Assembly: GCA_020746835.1 (NCBI GenBank)
Contig: JAGPNK010000001.1
Span: forward strand, 3,906,001-3,970,000
Origin: Stachybotrys elegans
Lineage: Eukaryota > Ascomycota > Sordariomycetes > Hypocreales > Stachybotryaceae
Direction: 5' to 3'
Length of the DNA stretch: 64,000 bases
The position numbers and the translations under genes were made by a program. The notes under the pieces are model-generated. The model was not told where the DNA came from, ran no database searches, and saw only the letters and a list, made by a program, of their open reading frames with translations. Shown here piece after piece: positions 23,524 through 34,537 of the stretch. Numbering within the stretch: the first letter of the stretch is position 1; the number at the start of each line of letters is the position of its first letter.

Positions 23524-25142
23524 GGTGGCAACCTCTTATACGGCAAGGACAAGAAAAAGGGGAAACGAGAAAAAACTGGGAGGTTGAACGAATATATTAT
23601 AGCCACACGCGGAAGAGTATGCAACGGCTTGCCGAATATGGCATCTTCGACCGTAACCCGGACGACAGGGATCGCAACCGGCTCGTCACGGCGGGCTCGG
23701 AAGAACGAAGATATATCATCACTCATTACAACGAAGACGGGAGGAAAGAAGAACCACCCCAGAGGGAGGCGTCCCAGACGATACAACGCGTTATTCATGT
23801 GTAAAACGGAGGAGAACCCCTCTACCAGCGAGGCGTCACGGGTCCTTGACACGGCAAAGGACAGGATTTTTTTTATTTACATACTTTTTTATGTCACACT
23901 ATGTATATGTACTGGAAAATAGCCACAGCCTCACGGCGGTAGATAAGACACTCAGCGCTGCAGTTTGCTGCACTCAATCCAACTATTCGGAAATCTGCGT
24001 TGCATGTCGGTACTGTCTAGGTGTGAATATTCGCAGAGGTCTCCTGGTCGCGTGATGTGCCCCCGGAAGCGACGGAAGCGCTGCCATGTAAGCGCGAGCC
24101 CACTCGGAACCTCAGGATAATGACCGAAAAGCGTGCTCTTCCTACAGCTCAGCTTCACATTCAATAAACCCGCCAAGCATTCAGCAGGATGATGGCCAAG
24201 CTGCCATGAATGTAGGGGTAGAATATGGGCCAGCTAGGCAACCCTTTAAAGCACTGAGGGTACCGTATCCGAGATTGATACCGACCCTGCTGAGAGATAG
24301 CCATGGGCAAGTTTCGAGGCGCCACCGGCCACAACCAACAGTTAGAAACCCATCCGTATGTATTCTCACCAATGAGCACTTTCATATGAAAAGAGACCCA
24401 TAAGCTACAAGGTGGTCTTAGTAAGTACATGTAGGTAGGCAGTTTTGCCCGGGGCATCCGGATCCGCTCGAGATAACTCAATAAGCTGCAGGATCATAAT
24501 GAGAGTTTCCACCAGCATCGTACGGGCTTGGGCCGCCTTGGGGGACCTATGTATAATAAGGATGCGTGTTGAACCAGGCACCGAGATCTAACGTCTTCCA
24601 ACAAATGTCGTGTTGTTTTCCCCTTCATTCGGCCACCATTCGTTGCCCATCCTGTGCCTTGCTGCGCCCCGAAAGACCCGGCTAGGATATTTGCACTCAT
24701 TTTCCCCCCATTTTCCTTTTCTCTGTATTGGCCTCTTTTCGGATCGCCGCCATTCAGACACGAGAGTCCCAGCACGGGACAGCGATCCACGTTCAGCTCG
24801 TTCATCATCGCGAGGCTCGAGCAGGAGACGCAAATTGTGAGCCCAACACAATCCGCCCCCAAAATTCCCAAAATTCCCTGAGAGAGGGAGACTCCCCGTC
24901 CAACGGAATCTTCCAAGCAGTATACATGATACGATAATAATGACTGCAGTGGCTGACAATTCCCGGCAGTGCTATTCAACCAGACGGCGCCTCAACGTTG
25001 CGATACCTACTTGTCACTCTAAACCAGCGGGACCAATACTTAGTACAGGGCGACAGAATAGTGGCTTGTGGGCAGTGAGGTGGAACTTTGCGGCAGTGGC
25101 TTATCTTGCCCCCCCCTGCCCCTCCTTCAAGGGCTCTTTTCA
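23524..25142. other. Intergenic, no gene seen
   Basis: This holds the 3' flank of the receptor gene and the promoter of the GH5 gene. Nothing protein-like or RNA-like was recognised. Confidence 0.5.
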
Positions 25143-26750
25143 ATGGCTCCGACCCACAACCTCGCCTCGGTGGCCAATGGTAGGCATCAATTGTTACCTC
25201 TTGACGAAGAGGGCAGTCTCGACCTCCAGTCAACTGACAGGCGGCGTCGGTCCCAGAGAGCTACAGAAGCCCATGAGCTCAACGCAGCTCTTCTCCGCTA
25301 TGACAGTACTGGCGATGCCGAACCCGTTCCTTCATGCGACACTGAAGATTCCACGCTCCTGACCACCAGCCCTAGCGCTAGTTCAAGAGTAACTGGAGCC
25401 TCAGCCTTACAGCCCGCCTGGCTGCTATCCCGCGCCGACCCGGGCCTCCTAAACTGCGTCCGCCGCCGCTGGAAACATCATCGCCTTCGACCGAGTGCTC
25501 CTCTCCGCCATCGCTGCACAATGTGGCTGGTTATCCTTGTCGTGCTGATTGCCGGCTTCTTCGTATATCTGCACAGAGCCGAGTCTGCCCTGCGCGCTTA
25601 CTGGACGCCCGATGCCGAGTCGCGGTTGTTTAGCGAGCGTCCGCTGCCGCCGCCCCTCCAACGCAACAACATCACCGAGTACGAGCTGCCCCTGCGCACT
25701 TCCGGACGAAATATAGTTGATGGAAAGGGCCGCAGGTTCAGACTCGCCTCCGTCAACTGGTACGGGGCTAGCGATGAGCTCTTTGTGGCCGGTGGTCTGG
25801 ACATTCAGCACCGCGACGTCATTGCCCAGACTATCAAGAAGCTCGGCTTCAACAGTGTGCGGCTACCCTACGCCGATGAGCTCGTTATGAAGAACCCGCG
25901 CATCCTGCCCCATCTCGTGGCTGCCAACACGGACCTAGCCAACCTCCCCGCCCTCGATGTTTTTGAGGCCGTCGTGACCAGCTTGACGGATGCTGGTATT
26001 GCGGTCATCATCAACAACCACATTACCAGCGCCCAGTGGTGCTGCGGTGCCGACCCATGCGATGCGGGATGGGCCAATGACCACCTTGGTCCCTTGTGTC
26101 CGGTCAAACAAACCGAGGAGGAGTGGATTGCACACTGGGAGACGGTCATGTCTCGCTTCCTCGACAATCCCCTTGTCATCGGAGCCGACCTCCGCAACGA
26201 GGTGCGCGGCCTCTGGGGCACGATGCCTTGGCGCAAGTGGGCAGAAGCCGCTGAGAAATGCGGCAACCGTCTGCTCGACATGAAGACGGACTGGCTCATC
26301 GTCGTCGAGGGGACCGAATCGGCCAATGACGTGTCGGGGGCTGCCGAGAGACCCGTCCAGCTTAAGATTCCTAACCGCCTGGTCTATTCGGCTCACGTCT
26401 ACGCTTGGTCAGGTTGGGGAGAGCTTGATGGCCGCTTCTCCAAGCGCAGCTACGCCTCATTTGTCAAGACTATGCGTCACAACTGGGGGTATCTGCTCGA
26501 GAACAACGTGGCGCCCGTCTGGGTCGGTGAGCTGGGAGCTCCCGACGAGCCTAGCATCGGTGACGCCCATTACTGGAAGAACATGTGGCGTTACCTCAAG
26601 GCCGTGGATGCTGACTTTGGATACTGGGCATTGAACCCTCGCAAGCCAGCCGGCAACACTCGCGAGAGATATTCCTTGGTGAAGGATGACTGGGTCACTC
26701 CCGTCAAGGACTACCGGCTGAAGGATATGATTGAGCTCACGAGGCAATGA
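25143..26750 (+). CDS. Type II membrane-anchored glycoside hydrolase family 5 protein
   Basis: This is an intronless gene of 535 residues from the first ATG (CAATGG at 25143). A polar, presumably cytoplasmic N-terminus of ~125 residues precedes one transmembrane helix at about 127-144 (MWLVILVVLIAGFFVYLH). The catalytic (beta/alpha)8 domain follows on the lumenal or outer side. The GH5 landmarks are present: LGFNSVRLPYA, IINNH, the acid/base Glu353 in DLRNEVRG, SAHVYAWSG, and the nucleophile Glu463 in VWVGELGAP. Hydrolysis of a beta-linked glycan or glycoconjugate is expected from the family. The substrate cannot be told from the sequence. Segments such as SVNWYGA and RNEVRGLWG recall the uncharacterised plant/fungal GH5 group more than secreted cellulases (low confidence). 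Confidence 0.92.
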   Translation: MAPTHNLASVANGRHQLLPLDEEGSLDLQSTDRRRRSQRATEAHELNAALLRYDSTGDAEPVPSCDTEDSTLLTTSPSASSRVTGASALQPAWLLSRADPGLLNCVRRRWKHHRLRPSAPLRHRCTMWLVILVVLIAGFFVYLHRAESALRAYWTPDAESRLFSERPLPPPLQRNNITEYELPLRTSGRNIVDGKGRRFRLASVNWYGASDELFVAGGLDIQHRDVIAQTIKKLGFNSVRLPYADELVMKNPRILPHLVAANTDLANLPALDVFEAVVTSLTDAGIAVIINNHITSAQWCCGADPCDAGWANDHLGPLCPVKQTEEEWIAHWETVMSRFLDNPLVIGADLRNEVRGLWGTMPWRKWAEAAEKCGNRLLDMKTDWLIVVEGTESANDVSGAAERPVQLKIPNRLVYSAHVYAWSGWGELDGRFSKRSYASFVKTMRHNWGYLLENNVAPVWVGELGAPDEPSIGDAHYWKNMWRYLKAVDADFGYWALNPRKPAGNTRERYSLVKDDWVTPVKDYRLKDMIELTRQ

Positions 26751-27430
26751 AAGTCACAAGAGTCTATTTCATGAGGCGTTCGGTATCTAAGATATTAGTG
26801 TTGAAGGGGACTGCACGGAACGTATCCATGGTTAGGTACTACGGTAAGATACAGAATGATTCATGAAAATTACTTGCCTACATCAAATTATGGCCCAGAC
26901 AAGGGTATACCAATGCAGTTCCTCGCTCCTTCGCGCCCGACTGTGGCATGATCATTAATTAGCATTCTGATGGAATTTTGTAGAAATCACCGAGTGACAC
27001 AAACCAGCCCTTATCGACAACTGCGGTACCTTACAGGCAACTCGGCCAAAACCGACGCATTCGGTACGATGCCGGCGTTGTTTGCGTGAAGATACTTTCA
27101 AGTACTAATGTAATGGTGTCTTCCAGTGCCTGGCTGCAAGGCAAGAGGTTGGGTTCCACTGGAACTTAAACACCCGCCCGCATGTAACCCCACCATCAGG
27201 ACTTAGCACTATACGCTAATTACCTACCTACTTCCCCCAAAGCTCCCGGTCTATTGCCTCTCGCCCATATCTATCCACTCTCCATCTAGCTATCCGACGA
27301 TTGCAACGCAGCCTAGCTCACCGAATCACCCGAGCCAGGCTTCATCACAGCCCGTCGCGCGGTATAAACTGCGGCTCTGCGGGCAGACACATCACTCCCC
27401 AACCGGCTGGTCTCCCAGCACCCTGCTACG
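26751..27430. other. Intergenic, promoter of the CRT10-domain gene
   Basis: A TATAAA lies at 27363-27368, 63 nt before the ATG at 27431. No other feature was seen. Confidence 0.5.
27363..27368 (+). promoter_or_regulatory. TATA box upstream of the CRT10-domain gene
   Basis: TATAAA in the context GCGGTATAAACTG lies 63 nt upstream of the predicted start codon. If functional, it implies a very short leader, or initiation from the second in-frame ATG at 27464. Confidence 0.45.
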
Positions 27431-30400
27431 ATGAGCTTGATTGAAAGTGAAGATGCCCCCGCCATGGACGATGCCGTTCCCCAGAACCTCTCAGTAGGAC
27501 CGGTACATGTGCAGACGGCAACGGACCGGGTCAGCATCCCATACCCCGCGACTCTGTTGGCTTCGCTTTGCTGACTTCTTGCTTGACGTGCATGCAGTTT
27601 GGCCCCGATGCCAGAACCGTCATTTCCGATCGCGAACGGGTCATCATGGGCATCATCCCGGACACTTGGGACACATCCGATGCATGGCCAGCCGACCAGA
27701 CCTCAGACGAGGAACCCAATGTTATCCCCTCACTGCACAGAATCATTCCATCCATTCAAGAATACAGAAACAATCTCACGGCACTGTCCCAAGCATATAA
27801 CGTGAGTCGACGTATCTGCCCATAGCTCAGCCCTTTACTGACTGGGATGCGAGCTTTACTTTGCTGCATACCAAGGCCATATCTATGTGTACAGACCCCG
27901 AGACGTCCTGAGCCAAGCAATTCCTCGCCTGCCGGATCTGCAGCTTCTACCGAAGCAAACGGCAAATTCAAGATATGTCGGCGGTACTATGGATATGAAC
28001 AACCCACACACCATCAATCACATCATCACTGGATACCTAGGACGTCAAGAGATCGTGCTTGCCTGTTTTGATGATGGAGACGTCGTTGCCTACTGGATGG
28101 ATGGCATTGCTCACGCCGTCTCTGCTATACTTGATAAACCCACATCTGCGGACCGCCGTCGAGCAGCTCCCCAAAAACCTTCTTCTCTTAGACCCTTTCT
28201 ACACGAGAATGTCAGCAGCTCGGCGTGGGGGCTGGCGATCCATAGGAAGTCACGCCTCATCGCGGTGAGCTCGAACCGCCACGAAGTCACCGTCTTCGCC
28301 CCAGCCTTGGAGAGGGGGCCGGGTCGAGGCAGCTCTGGTGATGCCTGCGAGTGTAACAACTGCTGCAGCCAACAGGGAGATCGCGCACGGCTGCGGCTGC
28401 GCAGCTGGAGGATTCTGCTCAAATTCGGCCCACTTGCCAACAACATGCCTAACATCGGTTTTATGGACAACCAAGACGGAGACGCCGAGCGGCTGTGCGC
28501 TGTCGACGTGGAAGGTACGCTCTGGGTGGCAGAGATTTGGAACGACTCGAAGCCTGTTGTGCGGTTTCCCGGGCTCTGGGGCAAGATAAGTGAGGAGGCC
28601 ATGCGCGAAATAGCAAGGTAAGCCTGAACTGCTGCATGAGTCTTAACCAAGGCTAATGGCGATGGGCCATGCATAGGGGCTGGGGCGTCCTCCCTCTTCC
28701 TTCTTCCAGTTTCATGCAAGTCGAGAATGTGGAGGAGATGGTTGGCATGATGCCCACCAATAATGAAATAATCCCGAGTAAGATTATTGGAGATCCGGTC
28801 ATGCTTGATATCCAAAGCCCCCTCAGGAAACAGCATGACAACCCATGCCCACCAGTGATTCGCATACCCATGGAAGCTCGGCTGGCGGAGCAGCTGAAGA
28901 GAGGCGAAACCAGATACCCCATGGTCAGCCTTGAAGAGAGAGAAGAAGCTGCTCTTGCCGTGTACTACGATATCCCCAAATCCGATCCAGGGCTCGACCG
29001 CCTTCAGCATGGTGTGGCGGTATTTGCTAGGGAAGAAGCCCCCCAGAACAAAAGCTCCACGGCGCCTGGGGAGATGATGGACTCACTTGAAGCTCAACAG
29101 GCGGGTGGGCAGGGGGATTACACCATGCTTACCACTAAAACCAGAGAACTGGACGAGGGACAAGCCGACGATGACGATAACGATGACGATTCCGAAACAG
29201 AGGCCGAGGTAGAGAGCGAAGGAGAATCTAACGAGGAGGGAGGGTCACCAGGGACTGGACAAGCCCATGAAAACGAAGTCCCGGCGAGTGTCAACATATC
29301 GGCTCTTGCCTACTTCGTTGCACCTGAGCCACTGCCTCCAGGCGAATTGTACCACTTGGATATGTCGGGCTGGGGCAGCGACGAAGAACAGACGGAACCA
29401 CCAGACCATAACTGGGGTTCATCTAACATTGATACTCCTGAGCCTGGAAATGCTGCGGAGCATGGGGACCCTGCAAGTTCGTCAGCGCCGACTTCATCGT
29501 CGATAACATGGCATTTTGGAGAACCCGAGACTGGCACCGAGAACGGGACGAGCCCGAGTGACACAGGGGAGGTTGAACAAGTCGGCGAAGACGAGGGCTC
29601 AGAGGATTCCGACACGTCTGGTTTCGAGAGTCCGGCGGCGCTCGAGGGAGCACCATGGGATTGGGGAACTTCGGATGATTTGCCCAGCAGTGGAATTTCT
29701 TCGGGTGGAATTCTGGAAAGGATTGAACGAATGGACGTGACAATGATTCGCCACAGCTGGGCGTACAAGTGGGGAGGACCCAAGAGCTGCAAGAAACGAA
29801 GGACTCGAGGAAGCTCTCCCGCCGAGAGCGTGGAAGGCCAAGTGCAACATGAGATGCTGTACATCCCCCACATCGGCCTCTGCTTCGCGCTGCCGGACGA
29901 CCAGGAGCTGAGAGCTATGTTTTCGACCACGATAGAACAGAAGAGGGCCACTGTGGTGGGACCGTGCTGCATAAAGGACCCATGGATGGAGAGATATCAT
30001 ATTCTCCGGGCATACGAGCAGGACGTGGAGCTCCTCAGCCTGAGGGTAAAACCCGACTCGCCATACTGGGAGATGGGGATGGTTTGCCAGGACGTCATTA
30101 GCAATCGCCGTTACCAAGACTCATGGCAGCGTACATTGTTCCACGCGACGAACCGCCTCAGCATGATTGCACACATCCCGGAGCTGTTCTTGGTCGTTTT
30201 GGGATCGCCCAAGGGCAGGGTTCTCCTGGTGACGCCGACGAAGCTGAAGCGCCCTGAACTTCTTCCTCTGGGACTATGCGCCCATGGATTCCGGACCGAA
30301 ATGGTGTTGCCGAGGGCCAGCGAAGAGGAGGTACACCGGACCTCGGCACGGCCGCTCCATGGATTGGCCGTCAGCCCTGTGCAGCGGGCAGAGAAGACGG

Positions 30401-30534
30401 GGAAGAGGGGCAGGATGCTGGATGCGTGCTTGGCGCCGAAACGGTTCAGGTTGATGCTGCACTATCGAAACCACGATATCTTCACGTACGAACTGGAGCG
30501 AGATGCGGGCACGGGGAAGCTTTGCATATTCTGA
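27431..30534 (+). CDS. CRT10-domain protein (ribonucleotide reductase gene regulator family)
   Basis: Exons are 27431-27529, 27598-27801, 27854-28617 and 28677-30534, giving 974 residues. In yeast, Crt10 influences transcription of the RNR genes. The family link rests on the N-terminal blocks (IMGIIPDTWDTSDAWP, LTALSQAYNLYFAAYQG, HIYVYRPRD) and WD-like strands (NHIITGYLGRQEIVLACF, SSAWGLAIHRKSRLIAVSS, LCAVDVEGTLWVAEI). A central acidic, disordered linker (DEGQADDDDNDDDSETEAE, residues ~510-550) splits the beta-rich N- and C-terminal parts. The C-terminal half reads MLYIPHIGLCFALPDDQELRA and later FRLMLHYRNHDIFTYELER. Introns 2 and 3 are clear. The donor of intron 1 is less certain: GTCAGC at 27530 was preferred for its branch site (CTGAC), but in-frame GTACAT and GTAGGA donors lie just upstream. 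ATG 27464 is an alternative start. Confidence 0.85.
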
Positions 30535-31012
30535 TCTATTGGCTATATCTGGGGCGTTCTGGTGGTTTACTCTGCAGGCCAGACAGAGTGCGAGGAAAAG
30601 GAGGAGCATGAGGGATGGCATGGATGGAAGGAGGAGGGAGAGATTGACCGAATATATCCAGCAGGCTTTCTGCAGCTTGTAGCTAGCTATGCGTGTCAAC
30701 CACGATACGAGAGGCAACGAGCCACGACACGAGTTACGAAAGATAGATGGCAATGGGCTACATGGGATATGGTTTAGCATGCACTTTCAATCAACGTTGA
30801 CGTCAATGCTCATAGGACATGAGGACTCCTTCTAGAAGCAGGCATATAGCTTAGGACGGCTGGGGAGTTGGGAGTTGAAGCGGCGCGTGTGGGGCGGGGC
30901 TTGGATGGACTTTTTAGCAGGACAAGCTTTCGCTTGGCGTGTCTTGGGTTGTCTTGGGGCGCAGGCGCAGGCTTGGCGAGTTCTATGGGTTGGGTCGCGG
31001 GCAGTGGGCCGT

Positions 31013-31044
31013 AGCACCAGCACCAGCACCAGCACCAGCACCAG
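31013..31044. repeat. AGCACC hexamer repeat
   Basis: Five tandem copies of the hexamer in intergenic DNA. Confidence 0.85.
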
Positions 31045-31451
31045 GGATTGCATGTCAGTGATGACCATTTCAGATTTGTTGTCCCCCGGGCTGGCGCGGG
31101 CCACGATTGGCTGCTGATAAGGCACGGAGCGACGGCGCTCAAAATGTCCCAGAAGCGCGAGGCGAAACTAGGGGGCGTCGCGCTGCCCGTGACGTTTCTG
31201 TTCGCCTCTTTGTGCTTTGTGCCGCGAGTTTCTTTTTTGGACGGATCAGCGTGCATCCATCCCACAGGCTACCGAGGCGCGCTGTCGGGGCGAGAGGTTC
31301 GGGACGTCGGTAAATGCTGGAGGGATGGTGTTTCGATGCGCAGCCCCCGACGGTCGGGCAGGGACGGTGTTCCGTGATGATGGTGGTCAGACTGGAGCGA
31401 TGCAGAATGACCTAGCTATGCAGTGAGAATCATATCATGCGCTGTGATGGT

Positions 31452-31505
31452 CAGACAGACAGATAGTCAGATAGCTAGATAGACAGATAGATAGATAGAT
31501 AGATA
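31452..31505. repeat. GATA/CAGA tetranucleotide repeat
   Basis: An imperfect array of CAGA and GATA units. The many GATA cores arise from the repeat and should not be read as regulatory sites without evidence. Confidence 0.8.
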
Positions 31506-32766
31506 AGAGAGGGACATGCATCAGCATTAACGTCGCCGCCACATGATGCGATGCCATGCATGCCGGCTGCTGAAAATGTGCTCTGGCGATGGTGACGGTA
31601 AGCTGGCGTCTTGGAGCTGAAACAGGGCTGAGGTTCGAGCGCGACAAGAGGGTGGGGGTTCTTCTTGTCTATCTCCTGGATCTTGGTGGAAAGATGGTGA
31701 TGCCACGTCCCTGTGGCGGCATTATCAGCTGCTTGGGCATCTGACAAGAAAGAATGCGAGCAAGATTTCTTATCCGCAGGGGATTGAGTAATCGAGGCTC
31801 GTGATGCCAAGAAAGCTGAGCTGAACTGCGGCATCACAGGGGGAAGCCGGAGAGATATTCCCTCCCACCCTCTCGTTCAGCTGCGCATGGCGTTCCTTTT
31901 TCGCTTGGCTGAAAGATCAGATGGCAGTAGTGGCATCCTTTTGGGGGGTTTTTTTTCTTGGGAGGGTTGGGTTGCAGGCATCGCCAAGAGGATGATCATG
32001 CGGGCTTTGCCTTTTCTTGGGGCCCCATCTGAGACTAATGGGCCCTTTCTTACTTGATAACCTTTGTGTTATCATTCTATGTGGGAGTATATGGAGAGGC
32101 AATTGGTCGCGGTTGCATGAACGACCAACTGGGATGCCTTGTCCTTTGGCCCCGTTGCAAGCCAAGAATGGCCAGCTGGCCAGGTCTAACCTTACCTTAA
32201 TCCTCCCAGTGGCACCCAGCGCATTGGATACTGACTGTCCCACGCGTTGCATTCAATGAATGGGGAGGGGGGGGAATGGGGCCCATTTCGCTGACGCCGA
32301 TATATGCCACATTTTTGTCGCCTAGTATTTTGGGGTGGGGGTTGGAGGGCGTGTGCAAAGAAAAGAGGCTGAGAGGAAGAAGGGAAGAGAGATAAGGATT
32401 AGCTAGCTACTAGTCTCAGCGACGGCTATTTGATACAGGCTGTATGGGCAAGCGAGGCTGGCTGGGGAGCGCGTCATTGTCGACGGCAGGGCGCTAGGGA
32501 AAATCTCGATGGACACGACTGTCGGCCGATGGAGAGAGGAAAAGAGAGAGGAAGGATATGCAGGATGCATGTTCTCTCTGAGCGGGGGAGGGGGCGATGT
32601 GCACCGGCTGTTGCATCATATGCCTGCATACGCCGTAGTATCTCTCTGCGTCTCTCTGGGTTTGGATTCTACGCGTCGCCTTCCGATTGCGGGCGGGACA
32701 ATTTTCTTTCTTCCTCCGAAACAACCCGGAAGATGCCCAGCTGGTTCAAGAAGAGAACAGCGGTAG

Positions 32767-32767
<1 letters not shown>

Positions 32768-32799
<32 letters not shown>
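32768..32799. repeat. AGC trinucleotide repeat
   Basis: Ten or eleven AGC units. Read from ATG 32733 the tract would encode poly-Ala. Whether it is translated is unknown. Confidence 0.85.
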
Positions 32800-32800
<1 letters not shown>

Positions 32801-34172
32801 GGAAAGGGAAGAAATGTACGAAATGCAAAATGGTAAGCACATGGAAACAAACAATCGTGGCTGCATCTGGGATGGGCGGGCTGCGACGTGATTGGCCAGC
32901 GTTTATCTCTGGCTGCAAATCTGATGAAATTTCCTTGACACACCCACGGCGGACGGCACTAAAAATCCAAAAAGGGCGTAGGGTCCTTCCAAAAAACTTA
33001 GTTATGCCAAGAGCAGCGAAGGGCAGCGCCGCGGGAGAGAGAAGACTGCGGGAGCCGATTGGCTGGGGCGAGATAAGCATGGGAGGGGGTGCAGGTAGGC
33101 GTTTGTTCTTTCCTTTCATCCTGCCCACGACCCGAGTTGCTGTTGCAGCAGGCAGGCAGGCAGCAGGCATGAGCCTGAGGAGGAAAGGGAAGGAGGGACG
33201 TTGATGCAAGGGCAGCAGCCCCTTCATGACAATGAAACCAAGCCTGTTGATAGATTCCCAGCCTTTCAAGACAATGATACTGACATGCTGCTTGGGTTCA
33301 CTCCGGCAGCTTACATTTGCAAATTGCTAAGGGCCATCACAAATAGGGTCGCGCCCATGCAATCTTGGGAGGGTCCGTTCCCCGGCTTGGCCTTGAAATT
33401 CATCCCCCATCCCATCCACCTTTTCCCCCCCGTTCTTTCCCGTTCCCATAGTTTTTTGCTTCAGGTGTTCCGGGGGTGTTGGAGAAAAGATCTGAGAAAT
33501 CTCATCTCGTTATGCCAATGGGCTCGTAAGACCAAACGTCTGGGGCTGGAGCCTAATCGCACGCCGTTTGCCGGAGGGGGGTTTCTCATCTCTTGGAAGG
33601 GAAAGAAGGGAGAAAGAGAAGAAGAAGAAGCAAAAAAGAAAGAAAGAAAAAAGTTAAGCGTAGAAAAGAGCAACAAGACACCCCCCTCCCACTGCTGGTG
33701 CCCACACCCACGCCCATCATCATCATCACGACAACCATCAATGGCAAGTTGACCTGACCATCATGTCTTGGTATTGCTTCTTCTTCTTTCTTCTTATCGT
33801 GCTGCTTCTTTGACTTTGTCAATGTGATTAATTGCAACCGAACCCCCTTCCCCCCATCCTCATGCCCGCCGAGGCGAGCTGACCCCCGGTCCAGCCGAGA
33901 GCTGAAGTGGCCGCTATTTTCTCTCTCTCTCTACCTCACTTGAGGGGGGATCGCACGACTCTAACTCGCGGCGGCGACAAGATTAACGAGACGGGTTCCA
34001 TGAATGCACACGCTTGATACCTCGGGCGGCGGCAGTAGGGGCCGGCATGATTTAGGTACTGTGATGTAAGGCGTACAGTAATAAAATAAATGTTGCAGCG
34101 CACACGCCCCCCCATTTGGCACACGCCCCTTGCCCCCAGTACCTTTCCCTCTTGCCTTCGTCCCTACCTCGT

Positions 34173-34276
34173 TGATAGCACTTCCCACGGGCGGGACGGG
34201 TGTGTGTCAAGTCAATTGTCCATCTGTCTGGTCTCTGGTCTCTGGTCTTTATCTGTGCTCGTCCAGGTTTATATAA
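34173..34276 (+). promoter_or_regulatory. Putative promoter of the ammonium transporter: GATA sites and TATA-like element
   Basis: HGATAR-type cores suited to nitrogen GATA factors (AreA/NIT2) occur at 34173-34178 (TGATAG) and 34249-34254 (TTATCT, reverse strand AGATAA). A TATATAA element follows at 34270-34276, about 260 nt before the ATG. The stretch after it is C/T-rich leader. GATA-factor control of ammonium transporters is established in ascomycetes. Use of these particular sites is inference. Confidence 0.4.
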
Positions 34277-34537
34277 CATACCGATCCCGCAACCCTCCTT
34301 CCACCTTTTCCTTGTCTCATTCCGGCCATCCCTCTCCATCTCCATCTCCGTCCGTTTGGATTTCTGGACTCTCAATTCAATCCCAGTCCAATCGAGTCCG
34401 CCGCCTAGAACCACAACCCTCCGGACTCGTGTCTCGTCTCATCTTCTCTCGTCCTTCGCAGCCCTCCCTCCCCGGCCTCGATTCGAACGCGCCCTCATCC
34501 CAATAGCTATCCCCTCGCCTCCGGCCTTCACTTCACC

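Larger units (their letters stand above)
30535..34537. other. Intergenic 4-kb region with microsatellites; ammonium transporter promoter at its right end
   Basis: No gene is firmly supported. Simple repeats lie at 31013-31044, 31452-31505 and 32768-32799, and purine-rich tracts at 32345-32400 and 33600-33665. A short frame from ATG 32733 reads MPSWFKKRTAVEA, then about ten Ala encoded by the AGC repeat, then EEREEMYEMQN. It ends at a good donor (GTAAGC at 32833), but no convincing following exon was found. The last ~350 nt are a C/T-rich leader with TATA and GATA elements, listed separately. Confidence 0.45.

Noticed and set aside
28111..29010. 299-codon open frame on the minus strand
   Set aside because: Antisense to the CRT10-domain gene, spans one of its introns, and has no family-like sequence.
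31452..31505. Cluster of GATA motifs as nitrogen-control sites
   Set aside because: They are units of a tetranucleotide microsatellite and lie 3 kb from the transporter start.
34470..34500. tRNA-like B-box on the minus strand (GTTCGAATC)
   Set aside because: The flanking bases do not pair into a T-arm and no A-box or acceptor stem is present; it lies in the transporter leader.
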